Shown one piece after another: positions 1-8,043 of a stretch of DNA of 64,000 nucleotides. This DNA comes from Falsiroseomonas sp050563535 (GTDB lineage Bacteria > Pseudomonadota > Alphaproteobacteria > Acetobacterales > Acetobacteraceae). The notes beneath the pieces were generated by a model, which saw nothing but the letters and a program-made list of their open reading frames with translations, ran no database searches and had not been told where the DNA came from. A program made the position numbers and the translations under genes. The DNA is taken from positions 53,121 through 117,120 of the forward strand of contig NZ_JBNXUO010000015.1 of NCBI RefSeq assembly GCF_050563535.1. Reading direction: 5' to 3'. The stretch's first letter is position 1. Each line of letters starts with the position of its first letter.

Positions 1-1
1 C

Positions 2-1387
2 TACGTCGTCACCCTGTCGCGCTCCTCGGTCGAGCCCTTCCTGACCTTCTCCGCGCGCCGCGACCTGCGGGAGGCGGCCTGGCGCGCCTGGGTGGCGCGC
101 GGCGCGCTGCACCCCGAACGCGACAACGCCGCGCTGGTGAAGCGCATCCTGGCGCTGCGCGCCGAACGCGCGCGGCTGCTCGGCCACGCGGATTTCGCCG
201 AGTACCGCCTGGTGGACAGCATGGCGGGGACGCCTGAGGCCGCGGAGAGCCTGCTGCGCGCGGCGTGGGAGCCGGCGAGGCGCCGCGCCGAGGCGGAGCG
301 CGAGGAACTCGCCGCCCTCGCCCGCGCCGGCGGGCAGGAGGGCCCGATCGAGGCCTGGGACTGGCGCTTCTGGGCGGAACGCGCGCGGCGGGCGAGGCAC
401 GACTTCGACGGCGCGGCGCTGAAGCCGTATTTCGAGCTGGAGGCGATGCTGCGCGCGGTGTTCGGCACGGCGACGCGGCTGTTCGGCGTGCGGTTCGAGG
501 AACGGCGCGACATCCCCCTGTACCACCCCGACCTGCGCGCCTTCGAGGTGCGGGACGCGGATGGCGGGCATCGCGGGGTCTTCCTGCTCGACAACTTCGC
601 CCGCGGCGGCAAGCGGTCCGGCGCGTGGATGAGCAGCTTCCGCGTGGCGGACGGGCTGGATGGCGGCACCGCGCCGATCGTCGTCAACAACAACAACCTC
701 GCGAAATCCGTCCCCGTGCTGCTGTCCTTCGACGAGGCGCGGACGCTGTTCCACGAATTCGGCCACGCGCTGCACGGGCTGCTGAGCCGCGCGCGCTACC
801 CCTCGCAGTCCGGCACCGCCGTGCTCGGCGACTTCGTGGAGTTCCCGAGCCAGGTGATGGAACACTGGCTGAGCGTGCCCGCGACCCTGCGCGAGCACGC
901 CCGCCACCATGAGACGGGCGAGCCGCTGCCCGAGGCGATGCTGGACAGGCTGCTGGCCGCCCGCAACGAGGGCCAGGGCTTCGCGACGGCGGAATACGTC
1001 GCCTCCGCCCTGCTCGACCTGGCGCTGCACCGCCATCCCGCGCCGGAGACGCTGGACCTCGATGCCTTCGAGGCGGAGTTCCTCGCGGGGATCGGCATGC
1101 CGGAGGCTATCGGGCTGCGTCACCGCCCGGTGCATTTCGGCCATCTCTTCGCCGGCGGCGGCTATGCCGCGGGCTACTACTTCTACCTGTGGGCCGAGGT
1201 GCTGGACGCCGACGGGTTCGAGGCCTTCGAGGAGGCGGGCGATCCCTTCCACCCCGACCTCGCGGCGCGGCTGAGATCCATCTTCGAGGCGGGCGACACG
1301 CGCGACCCGATGGAGCTGTACATGGCGTTCCGCGGCCGCGCGCCGAAGGTGGATGCGCTGCTGAGGAAGCGCGGGCTGGCGGCGTAG
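2..1387 (+). CDS. M3 family metallopeptidase (oligopeptidase A / Dcp-like), 5' end outside window
   Basis: A zinc peptidase that trims short peptides, probably in the cytoplasm. The frame is open from the window edge, so the N-terminus is missing; 461 residues are visible against roughly 680-700 for the family. The HEFGH zinc/catalytic motif is at bases 752-766, followed by a typical M3 stretch (ALHGLLS, then SGTAVLGDFVEFPSQVMEHW). The C-terminal GGGYAAGYYFYLWAEVLDADGFEAF-type region (tyrosine-rich, substrate contacts) is also present. The family is clear. Whether it is a peptidyl-dipeptidase (Dcp) or an oligopeptidase A type cannot be settled without the N-terminus. It converges on malate synthase across a strong hairpin. 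Confidence 0.93.
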   Translation, partial: YVVTLSRSSVEPFLTFSARRDLREAAWRAWVARGALHPERDNAALVKRILALRAERARLLGHADFAEYRLVDSMAGTPEAAESLLRAAWEPARRRAEAEREELAALARAGGQEGPIEAWDWRFWAERARRARHDFDGAALKPYFELEAMLRAVFGTATRLFGVRFEERRDIPLYHPDLRAFEVRDADGGHRGVFLLDNFARGGKRSGAWMSSFRVADGLDGGTAPIVVNNNNLAKSVPVLLSFDEARTLFHEFGHALHGLLSRARYPSQSGTAVLGDFVEFPSQVMEHWLSVPATLREHARHHETGEPLPEAMLDRLLAARNEGQGFATAEYVASALLDLALHRHPAPETLDLDAFEAEFLAGIGMPEAIGLRHRPVHFGHLFAGGGYAAGYYFYLWAEVLDADGFEAFEEAGDPFHPDLAARLRSIFEAGDTRDPMELYMAFRGRAPKVDALLRKRGLAA

Positions 1388-1398
1388 CCCGCGCCCCC

Positions 1399-1433
1399 GC
1401 CGCCCTTCCCCGCGCAGGGCGGGGAAGGGCGGC
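1399..1433. terminator. Perfect 15-bp hairpin between convergent genes
   Basis: Arms at 1399-1413 and 1419-1433 are perfect reverse complements around a 5-base loop. It lies between the stop codons of the M3 peptidase and malate synthase, so it could end transcripts from both sides. There is no clear T-tract, so the terminator role is inferred from position and stem strength. Confidence 0.6.
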
Positions 1434-1439
1434 CACGCG

Positions 1440-3602
1440 TCAGGCCGCCTTCGCCTCGCGCCGGCGGCGGGTCAGGACGAATTCGGTGTAGCCGTTGGGC
1501 TGGCTCGTCCCCTCGAAGACCAGGTCGCAGGCGGCCTTGAAGGCGACGCCGCCGAAGTCCGGCGCCATCGGGGCGTAGAGCGGGTCCGCGGCGTTCTGGC
1601 GGTCCACCACGGCGGCCATGCGGCGCATCGTCTCCATCACCTGATCGCGCGTCACGATGCCGTGGCGCAGCCAGTTGGCGATGTGCTGGGAGGAGATCCG
1701 GAGCGTCGCGCGGTCCTCCATCAGGCCGACATCGTTGATGTCCGGCACCTTGGAACAGCCCACCCCCTGGTCGATCCAGCGCACGACATAGCCCAGGATG
1801 CCCTGCGCGTTGTTGTCCAGTTCCGCCTGCACGTCGGCCGGCGCCCAGTTGGTGTCCTGCGCCAGCGGCACCGTCAGGATGTCGTCGAGGCTGGCGCGGC
1901 GGCCGCCGGCCGCGATCTCCGCCTGCCGCGCGGCGACGTCGACCTCGTGGTAGTGCAGCGCGTGCAGGGTCGCGGCGGTGGGGGACGGCACCCAGGCGGT
2001 GTTGGCGCCGGCCTTCGGATGGCCTGCCTTCTGCTCCAGCATCGCCGCCATCATGTCGGGCATCGCCCACATGCCCTTGCCGATCTGCGCGCGGCCCCGC
2101 AGCCCGCAGGCGAGGCCCACATCGACGTTCCACTCCTCATAGGCCCTGATCCAGGCGAGGCCCTTCATGTCGCCCTTGCGCACCACGGCGCCCGCTTCCA
2201 TCGAGGTGTGGATCTCGTCGCCCGTGCGGTCGAGGAAGCCGGTGTTGATGAACACCACGCGGTCCTTCGCGGCGCGGATGCAGGCCTTGAGGTTGACGGT
2301 GGTGCGCCGCTCCTCGTCCATGATGCCCATCTTCAGCGTCGCGCGCGGAAGGCCGAGCGCGTCCTCGACCTTCGCGAAGAGCAGGTCGGCCGCCGCCACC
2401 TCCTCCGGCCCGTGCATCTTGGGCTTCACGATGTAGACGCTGCCCGCGCGGCTGTTCAGCCGCTTGCCGCGGATGTCGTGCAGGGCGATGGTGACGGTGA
2501 TCATCGCGTCCAGCACCGTCTCCGGCACCTCCCGCCCGTCGAGCGTGACGGCATCGGTCATCATGTGGTGGCCGACATTGCGGACCAGCATCACCGACCG
2601 CCCGTGCAGCGTCACCGCGCCGCCCGCGGGGGTGCGCCAGGTGCGGTCCGGGTTCAGGCGGCGGGTGATGGTGCGGCCGCCCTTCTCCAGCTCCGCCGTC
2701 AGGTCGCCGCGCATCAGGCCGAGCCAGTTGCGGTAGACCGCCACCTTGTCCTCGGCGTCCACGGCGGCGACCGAATCCTCGCAGTCCTGGATGGTGGTCA
2801 GCGCCGATTCCATCACCAGGTCGGCGATGCCGGCGGGGTCCGTGCGGCCGATCGCGTGCGTGCGGTCGATCTGCACCTCGATGTGCAGGCCGTGGTTGAC
2901 GAGCAGGACCGCGGTGGGGGCCCATGGCTCCCCCTGGAAGCCGACGCACTGGCCCGGGCGGGCGAGGCCGACCTTGCGGCCGTCCTTCAGCGTGACGGTC
3001 AGCGCGCCCCCTTCCAGCGCATAGCCCGCGCTGTCGGCATGGCTCGCGCCCCCGGCAAGCGGCGCGGCGCGGTCCAGCACGCGGCGGGCGAAGGCGATGA
3101 CCTTCTCGCCGCGCTTCGGGTTGTAGCCGGGGCCCTTCGCGGCGCCGTCGGCCTCGGGGATGGCGTCCGTCCCGTAGAGCGCGTCGTACAGGCTGCCCCA
3201 GCGCGCATTGGCGGCGTTCAGGGCGTAGCGGGCATTGGAGACGGGCACGACCAGCTGCGGGCCCGCGACGGAGGCGATCTCGGCATCCACGTCGGTGGTG
3301 CCGACGGCGAAGTCCGCCGGCTCCGGCAGGAGATAGCCGATCTCCGTCAGGAACGCCTTGTAGGAGACGAGGTCGAGCGGCCGGGCGGGGTTGGCGCGAT
3401 GCCAGGCATCGATGCGGGCCTGCATCTCGTCCCGCTTCGCCAGCAGCGCGGCGTTGCGGGGCGCCCAGTCGCGCAGGATGGATTCGAGGGAGGTCCAGAA
3501 GCGGGCCGGCTCCACCCCCGTGCCGGGCAGGGCCTCGGTCTCCAGGAAGTCGCGAAGCGCAGCGGCCACGCCGAGGCCGCCGATCTGGACCGTTGCCGCC
3601 AC
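1440..3602 (-). CDS. glcB: Malate synthase G
   Basis: Condenses glyoxylate with acetyl-CoA to malate, a step of the glyoxylate shunt and of glycolate/glyoxylate use; cytoplasmic. At 720 residues it matches the monomeric G isoform (about 720-725) rather than the shorter A form. Recognisable parts are the N-terminal helical clasp, the TIM barrel with DCEDSVAAVDAEDKV and GSVYIVKPKMHGPEEV, and the C-terminal segment GDEIHTSMEAGAVVRKGDMK that carries the catalytic acid region. It appears to be a single-gene unit. No isocitrate lyase gene is in the window. Confidence 0.97.
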   Translation of the reverse strand: MAATVQIGGLGVAAALRDFLETEALPGTGVEPARFWTSLESILRDWAPRNAALLAKRDEMQARIDAWHRANPARPLDLVSYKAFLTEIGYLLPEPADFAVGTTDVDAEIASVAGPQLVVPVSNARYALNAANARWGSLYDALYGTDAIPEADGAAKGPGYNPKRGEKVIAFARRVLDRAAPLAGGASHADSAGYALEGGALTVTLKDGRKVGLARPGQCVGFQGEPWAPTAVLLVNHGLHIEVQIDRTHAIGRTDPAGIADLVMESALTTIQDCEDSVAAVDAEDKVAVYRNWLGLMRGDLTAELEKGGRTITRRLNPDRTWRTPAGGAVTLHGRSVMLVRNVGHHMMTDAVTLDGREVPETVLDAMITVTIALHDIRGKRLNSRAGSVYIVKPKMHGPEEVAAADLLFAKVEDALGLPRATLKMGIMDEERRTTVNLKACIRAAKDRVVFINTGFLDRTGDEIHTSMEAGAVVRKGDMKGLAWIRAYEEWNVDVGLACGLRGRAQIGKGMWAMPDMMAAMLEQKAGHPKAGANTAWVPSPTAATLHALHYHEVDVAARQAEIAAGGRRASLDDILTVPLAQDTNWAPADVQAELDNNAQGILGYVVRWIDQGVGCSKVPDINDVGLMEDRATLRISSQHIANWLRHGIVTRDQVMETMRRMAAVVDRQNAADPLYAPMAPDFGGVAFKAACDLVFEGTSQPNGYTEFVLTRRRREAKAA

Positions 3603-3717
3603 CGTCTGTTCTCCCTTTCCGGACGCCGCCCGTGTCGCGGGGCGGCAAGGGCCGGGTGATTGGGCGCAATCGGGCCCGGAGGCAAGGGGGGCGGCGGGCG
3701 GCCGCCCCCCTGCCCGC

Positions 3718-4131
3718 TCAGCGGTCCAGCACGTTGCGGTCGTTCTTGGCGGCCAGGGTGCGGAAATGCGGCTCCAGCTCGGCCTCGGGCAGGCCCCAGG
3801 CCTGCATGAAGCCCATGACCAGGCGCTGCTCCTCCGGCTCGGCCTGGCCGTCCGACATGGCGCTGTCGATCATGTTGAGGATGATGCAGAGCTTCTGGTC
3901 CGGCCGCAGCCGGGCGGATGCCGCGGCGGCGAACTCCTCGGGCTTCGTGGCGCGGCAGTAGCGCAGCGCGGCGTCCACCGCCTGACGCGTCGCGCCCTGG
4001 CCCATGACGGAGACGAGGTGGCCGATCTCCTCCTGGTCCATCTCCCCGTCGGACGCCATGCAGTAGAGCAGCGCGACCGCCAGGCAGTTGCGCGGCGTCA
4101 GGTCCAGGCCCGGGGCCTGGGTCTTGAACAT
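3718..4131 (-). CDS. TerB-like (tellurite resistance fold) protein
   Basis: A 137-residue all-helical protein matching the TerB / DjlA N-terminal fold: LAVALLYCMASDGEMDQEEIGHLVSVMG, followed by a second similar acidic repeat (MIDSAMSDGQAEPEEQRLVMGF). The acidic D-G-E and D-G-Q-A-E loops resemble the metal-binding loops described for TerB. The cellular role of stand-alone TerB proteins is poorly known, and nothing nearby indicates real tellurite resistance. I chose the ATG that begins MFKTQ; longer in-frame starts would run through the promoter region. It is divergent from the GntR regulator across about 220 bases. Confidence 0.8.
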   Translation of the reverse strand: MFKTQAPGLDLTPRNCLAVALLYCMASDGEMDQEEIGHLVSVMGQGATRQAVDAALRYCRATKPEEFAAAASARLRPDQKLCIILNMIDSAMSDGQAEPEEQRLVMGFMQAWGLPEAELEPHFRTLAAKNDRNVLDR

Positions 4132-4353
4132 GCTGAACACGTCGTCGTCTCCCGGTCTTGTGGCCGGCGGGCGATTCGCCCTGCCGGCGCCGTGTTGAGC
4201 CGGATCGGCGGGGTCGTTGCAAGAGGAGGAAGAAGACGTCCGGACCGCCACACTGTGGCGCGGCCACCACAGGGCCAAGGTATGTTGCTGGCGGACTGTT
4301 TCGGACTTTGTGAACCAATAGATTGAATTTAGACTGCCTACGATCAGCCGGAA

Positions 4354-5121
4354 TTGACCGCCGTGACCCCCGCCCCCGTGCTCGCGCCCGCAGCGCCTGC
4401 CCCCGATGCGCCTGCCCTCGAAGACGTCCAGGCCATCCGCCGCCTTGCGCCGGTGCAGCCCCGGACCATGGTCGAACAGGCCGCCGAAGCCGTGGTGGCC
4501 GCCGCCGCCCGCGGTGCCTTCCTGCCAGGTGACCGCCTGGTGGAGGCCGAGATCGCCCGCGACCTGGGCATCAGCCGCGTCCCGGTGAGAGAGGCGCTGC
4601 GCCTGCTGGAAAGCCAGGGCATCGTCGTCAGCACGCCCTACAAGGGCATGCGCCTGATGCAGGTCACCAACAAGATGGTGGCCGAACTGATGCGGACCCG
4701 TGCCGCGCTCGAGGCGCTGGCCCTGCGGGAGATGCTGGGCGCCGGCCCGGTCCCGGCCTCGCGCCTCGCCCCGGCGCGGCGGGCGGCGCTGCGCTACGAG
4801 GCGGCGATGGCCAGCGACGACGCGGCGGCGATCGTCGCGGCGGACGAAGCCTTCCATGCCGAGCTGTGCCGGACCTCGGGCAATGCCGTGCTGGTGGGCA
4901 TCTGGCTGGGGCTGGCGCGCCAGCTCTCCGTCGTCTGGGGGCTGGGGCATGACGTGCGCGCCAAGCCGCGCATCGCCGACGAGCACCGCGCCATCCTGGA
5001 CAGCCTGGCGCGCGGCGACGCCGCGGGCGCGCAGCGGGCGCTCGATTCGCACCTGGCCTGGCACGAGGAATTCGACTTCGAGGGCCTGGTCGAGAAGCGC
5101 CGCGGCAGCCGCAGGCGATAG
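4354..5121 (+). CDS. GntR family transcriptional regulator, FCD (FadR) subfamily
   Basis: A DNA-binding regulator of 255 residues with an Ala/Pro-rich tail before the winged helix (about residues 45-110, including GDRLVEAEIARDLGISRVPVREALRLLE), then an FCD ligand-binding domain (about 120-245) with the usual helices and metal/ligand histidines near the end (EHRAIL, HLAWHEEF). The start is uncertain: TTG at 4354 or the in-frame GTG at 4363; neither has a convincing ribosome-binding site. The ligand is unknown. FCD regulators often sense organic acids, so the nearby tartrate/malate-type dehydrogenase is a possible target, but that is only a guess from distance. Confidence 0.9.
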   Translation: MTAVTPAPVLAPAAPAPDAPALEDVQAIRRLAPVQPRTMVEQAAEAVVAAAARGAFLPGDRLVEAEIARDLGISRVPVREALRLLESQGIVVSTPYKGMRLMQVTNKMVAELMRTRAALEALALREMLGAGPVPASRLAPARRAALRYEAAMASDDAAAIVAADEAFHAELCRTSGNAVLVGIWLGLARQLSVVWGLGHDVRAKPRIADEHRAILDSLARGDAAGAQRALDSHLAWHEEFDFEGLVEKRRGSRRR

Positions 5122-5177
5122 CCCGGCGCAAAGGGCCGCAGGGCCGCCCTCAGTGGGCGCCCGTCACCCCGCCCGGC

Positions 5178-5417
5178 TCACGCGCAGTCGCAGCCATCGG
5201 TCGGGCTGGACGCGCCGCGGACGACATGATGGTCGATCCACTCCGCGACGAGGCGGCGCGCCTCGGTCATCGACGCTTCGGGGTGGTGGATGCGGTACAG
5301 CGTGGTGCAGGCGCCGAAGGCCTGCAGGTCGCCGCGGCCGCCATCCCGCAGTTCGCGATAGGCTGTGACCACGGCGCGTTCGCAGCGGCGGGCGATATGG
5401 CTGAATTCCCGACCCAT
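5178..5417 (-). CDS. Small protein of unknown function behind a Fur box
   Basis: I do not recognise the family. The product is 79 residues from ATG 5417 (in-frame ATG 5423 and GTG 5420 are alternatives), basic at the N-terminus, predicted mostly helical, with no signal peptide or membrane segment. A central segment reads FGACTTLYRIHHPEAS, and the C-terminus ends in a Cys/Asp cluster (DGCDCA) that could bind metal. A near-perfect Fur box lies about 45 bases upstream, over the expected promoter, which suggests iron repression. Codon use looks coding (high GC at third positions). The function is open; an iron-starvation role is an inference from the operator only. Confidence 0.65.
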   Translation of the reverse strand: MGREFSHIARRCERAVVTAYRELRDGGRGDLQAFGACTTLYRIHHPEASMTEARRLVAEWIDHHVVRGASSPTDGCDCA

Positions 5418-5461
5418 CACCATCCCTCGTCCCCCGCAGCCGCCGAGCCATGCCCAGCACC

Positions 5462-5476
5462 TGCGAATGATTCTCA
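5462..5476 (-). promoter_or_regulatory. Candidate Fur box
   Basis: On the minus strand the 15 bases read TGAGAATCATTCGCA, a 7-1-7 inverted repeat that differs at one position from the perfect palindrome TGAGAATCATTCTCA. This is the classic Fur operator form. It sits in one of the few AT-rich patches of the region, directly upstream of the small gene starting at 5417. Confidence 0.65.
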
Positions 5477-5542
5477 ATTGAGCGCCCGTTTATACGCCAG
5501 CCATCCCATCGGGTTCAAGTGAAGCCGCGGACAGGGCGGGGC

Positions 5543-6616
5543 TCAGCCCCGCGCCACCGCCTCCGCGATCGCCTTGCCGACATCGACCGTGCCCGCCTGC
5601 CCGCCCATGTCGCGCGTGCGCGGCCCGCCTTCCGCCAGCAGCCTCTCGATCGTCTGCACGATGCAGTCGGCGGCCGCCTTCTCGCCGAGGTGCTCCAGCA
5701 TCATCGCCCCCGACCAGATCTGGCCGATCGGGTTGCAGATCCAACGCCCGGCGATGTCGGGGGCGGAGCCGTGCACCGGCTCGAACATGCTGGGCGCCGT
5801 CTTCTCGGGGTTGATGTTGGCGCTGGCCGCGATGCCGATGGACCCCGCCACCGCCGGGCCGAGGTCGGAAAGGATGTCGCCGAACAGGTTCGACCCCACC
5901 ACCACGTCGAACCAGTCCGGGTGCTGCACGAAATGCGCGCAGAGGATGTCGATGTGGAACTGGTCCGTCGTGACCTCCGGGTAGTGCTTCGCCATCTCGG
6001 CGAAACGCTCGTCCCAGTAGGGCATGGTGAAGGTGATGCCGTTCGACTTGGTGGCGGAGGTGACCTTCCGGCGCTTCCGCGTCATCGCCAGGTCGAAGGC
6101 GTATCGCATCACCCGGTCGCAGCCGATGCGCGTCAGGATGGATTGCTGGGAGACGAATTCGCGGTCGGTGCCCGGGAACATGCGGCCGCCGACGCTGCTG
6201 TACTCGCCCTCGGTGTTCTCCCGCACGACGTAGAAGTCGATATCCGCCGGCCCCCGGTTCGCGAGCGGCGAGGTCGAGCCGGGCAGCAGCTTGCAGGGGC
6301 GCAGGTTCACATACTGGTCGAAGCCGCGACGGATCGGGATCAGCAGGCCCCAGAGCGAGACGTGGTCCGGCACGCCCGGCCAGCCCACCGCGCCGAGGAA
6401 GATCGAGTCGCTGTCGCGCAGCCGCTCCATCCCGTCCTCCGGCATCATCCTGCCGGTGGCCTTGTACGTCTCGCAGGACCAGTCGTATTCCGTCAGCTTC
6501 AGCTCGAACCCGAAGCGCCGCGCGGCGGCATCGAGCACGCGCAGCCCCTCGGGCGTCGTCTCCTTGCCGATGCCGTCGCCGGGGATGACGGCGATGCGGT
6601 AGCTCCTGCTGGCCAT
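5543..6616 (-). CDS. Tartrate dehydrogenase/decarboxylase or D-malate dehydrogenase (isocitrate/isopropylmalate dehydrogenase family)
   Basis: An NAD-dependent beta-decarboxylating dehydrogenase of 357 residues. It opens with IAVIPGDGIGKE and has LRPCKLLPGSTSPL, VRENTEGEYSSVGGR, the metal-binding segment GSNLFGDILSDLGPAVAGSIGIA and EPVHGSAPDIAG. The VRENTEGEYS form and the length fit the TtuC / DmlA subgroup, which acts on tartrate and D-malate, better than LeuB. True LeuB would be expected beside leuCD, which is absent here. The ATG at 6616 was chosen because the next residues match the family start. It is the last gene of a leftward series, close behind the msrQ-like gene. Confidence 0.88.
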   Translation of the reverse strand: MASRSYRIAVIPGDGIGKETTPEGLRVLDAAARRFGFELKLTEYDWSCETYKATGRMMPEDGMERLRDSDSIFLGAVGWPGVPDHVSLWGLLIPIRRGFDQYVNLRPCKLLPGSTSPLANRGPADIDFYVVRENTEGEYSSVGGRMFPGTDREFVSQQSILTRIGCDRVMRYAFDLAMTRKRRKVTSATKSNGITFTMPYWDERFAEMAKHYPEVTTDQFHIDILCAHFVQHPDWFDVVVGSNLFGDILSDLGPAVAGSIGIAASANINPEKTAPSMFEPVHGSAPDIAGRWICNPIGQIWSGAMMLEHLGEKAAADCIVQTIERLLAEGGPRTRDMGGQAGTVDVGKAIAEAVARG

Positions 6617-6626
6617 TGCGCGGTCC

Positions 6627-7532
6627 TTAGCTGCGGCGCGCACCATGGCCGAGGGGCGGGCCGCGCTCAACCCGCCCGGGCGGGCGCCACGCCCGGCGCA
6701 GCCATGGCAGCGGCGCGACGCAGAGGCCCGCGAGCGCCACCCAATGCGCCGGCCGCATCCCCGCCGCGAGGTCGAGATTGGCGGCCAGGATGCGTGCCGC
6801 GGGCAGGTTGGTGGCCACCGCGTACCAGGCGGCTTCGACCAGCGCCGTGCTGGCGGCCGCCGCCAGCGCCAGCCCGGCCAGGGCCGGCGGATGCGCACGC
6901 CACCGCCCCGGCAGCGCCCGCCACAGCATCAGCCACAGGAACAACCCGGCCAGCAGCGCCGCACCGTCCGCCCGTGCCTTGGATTGCAGGAAGGCGTGCA
7001 GCACGCCGCCCGCCGCCAGCACGTACACCGCGCGATGCAGCCGCTTCCACCGCCGCCCGAGCCGCGCCTGCCAGTCATCGGTCGAGGTCCAGCCGAGCAC
7101 CGACAGGCCGAGCACCACGGCGAAGCCGAGCGTCAGGTAGGCGCGCAGCGCGATTTCGGTCGCCACAGCGCCGAGGCTCCATCCCTGGTGGCCGGCGTAG
7201 AGCAGGAGGTGCAGCACCGCGTAGCCGAGCGCGACCAGCCCCAGCATCCGCCGCAGCGTCGCGGCCTTCGGCCAGTCGGCGACGAAGCGCAGCGGCGTCA
7301 CGGCAAGGCTCGCCAGCAGTGCCTGGAGCGCGAGCGCGCCGGCCTGCCGCGTCGCGGCCTTCCAGGGCTCTGCCCCCAGCGCGCCGGCGGCAAGGTCCAG
7401 CAGCAGCAGCGCGCCCGGCAGGATCGCCAGCGCGAGCACCGCGGCGCGGAGCGGGGAGAAGCGCCCGCCGCGGTCCTGCCAGGGGCGCGGGATGCGCCGG
7501 CGGGGCTGCGCGGGCGCGGCTTCAACGGGCAT
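6627..7532 (-). CDS. msrQ: MsrQ-like haem-binding membrane protein (ferric reductase-like transmembrane family)
   Basis: Likely the inner-membrane b-type cytochrome that passes electrons to the periplasmic methionine sulfoxide reductase MsrP. The 301 residues hold about eight hydrophobic segments. The core has the ferric-reductase features LVALGYAVLHLLLYAGHQG and WKRLHRAVYVLAAGGVLHAFLQSKA, with His residues placed to bind haem. It is longer than the usual 200-220 residue MsrQ, with an extra C-terminal pair of membrane segments. No msrP is adjacent, which is unusual because the two are normally one operon. The start overlaps the thermonuclease-like gene by 11 bases, so the two are probably co-translated. 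Confidence 0.8.
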   Translation of the reverse strand: MPVEAAPAQPRRRIPRPWQDRGGRFSPLRAAVLALAILPGALLLLDLAAGALGAEPWKAATRQAGALALQALLASLAVTPLRFVADWPKAATLRRMLGLVALGYAVLHLLLYAGHQGWSLGAVATEIALRAYLTLGFAVVLGLSVLGWTSTDDWQARLGRRWKRLHRAVYVLAAGGVLHAFLQSKARADGAALLAGLFLWLMLWRALPGRWRAHPPALAGLALAAAASTALVEAAWYAVATNLPAARILAANLDLAAGMRPAHWVALAGLCVAPLPWLRRAWRPPGRVERGPPLGHGARRS

Positions 7533-8043
7533 GGCGGCGCCAGTCCTCCGGCGTCTCGAAGCTGCCGCTCCAGATGCCGCGGCCAGCCCAGCGGGCGCCC
7601 ACCTCCTGCCGCATGTAGCGCCAGGAGTAGCGGGTGTAGGCGACGGCCCAGCCCTCCCGCACCAGCCAGGCGGCGATGTCGGTCCCGCCGAGGTGGCAGC
7701 GGGCCAGGACGCGCCGGTAGCGGTCCTCCCCGCTCGCGACGCAGGCGATGCTGCCCGCCTCCAGCAGGTCGCGCAGCGCGCGCGTCGCCTCGGCGCCGCA
7801 GGGCCAGGGGGCGCCGTTGCGAAGGCAGGTCTGGCGCGCTTCCGGCGCGTCGATGCCCTCGAGCCGGACTCGCCGCCCCTCGACCACCAGCGTGTCGCCA
7901 TCCACCACCGTGGCCTGGCCCTGGAGGTCCGGCCCGCCGGGGCCGGGCAGCAGCCCGCCCTGCCAGCCCAGCCAGCCGGCCACCGCCAGGCCGAGCAGCA
8001 GCAGGGCGGCGGACAGCCGCCTTCGGGCGCGGCGGACGATCAC
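7522..8043 (-). CDS. Thermonuclease-family (SNase-like) protein, membrane-anchored or exported
   Basis: A staphylococcal-nuclease-fold protein of 173 residues. The N-terminus is basic and then hydrophobic (about residues 10-30), a signal anchor or signal peptide. The catalytic set of the family is visible: Arg60, Asp65 and Glu68 in VRLEGIDAPE, and Arg111 in YRRVLA. Activity against nucleic acid outside the cytoplasm is therefore plausible. Extra Cys residues (73, 82, 101 and 116) could form disulfides, in keeping with export. It overlaps the gene before it by 4 bases and the msrQ-like gene after it by 11 bases. Confidence 0.85.
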   Translation of the reverse strand: MIVRRARRRLSAALLLLGLAVAGWLGWQGGLLPGPGGPDLQGQATVVDGDTLVVEGRRVRLEGIDAPEARQTCLRNGAPWPCGAEATRALRDLLEAGSIACVASGEDRYRRVLARCHLGGTDIAAWLVREGWAVAYTRYSWRYMRQEVGARWAGRGIWSGSFETPEDWRRHAR

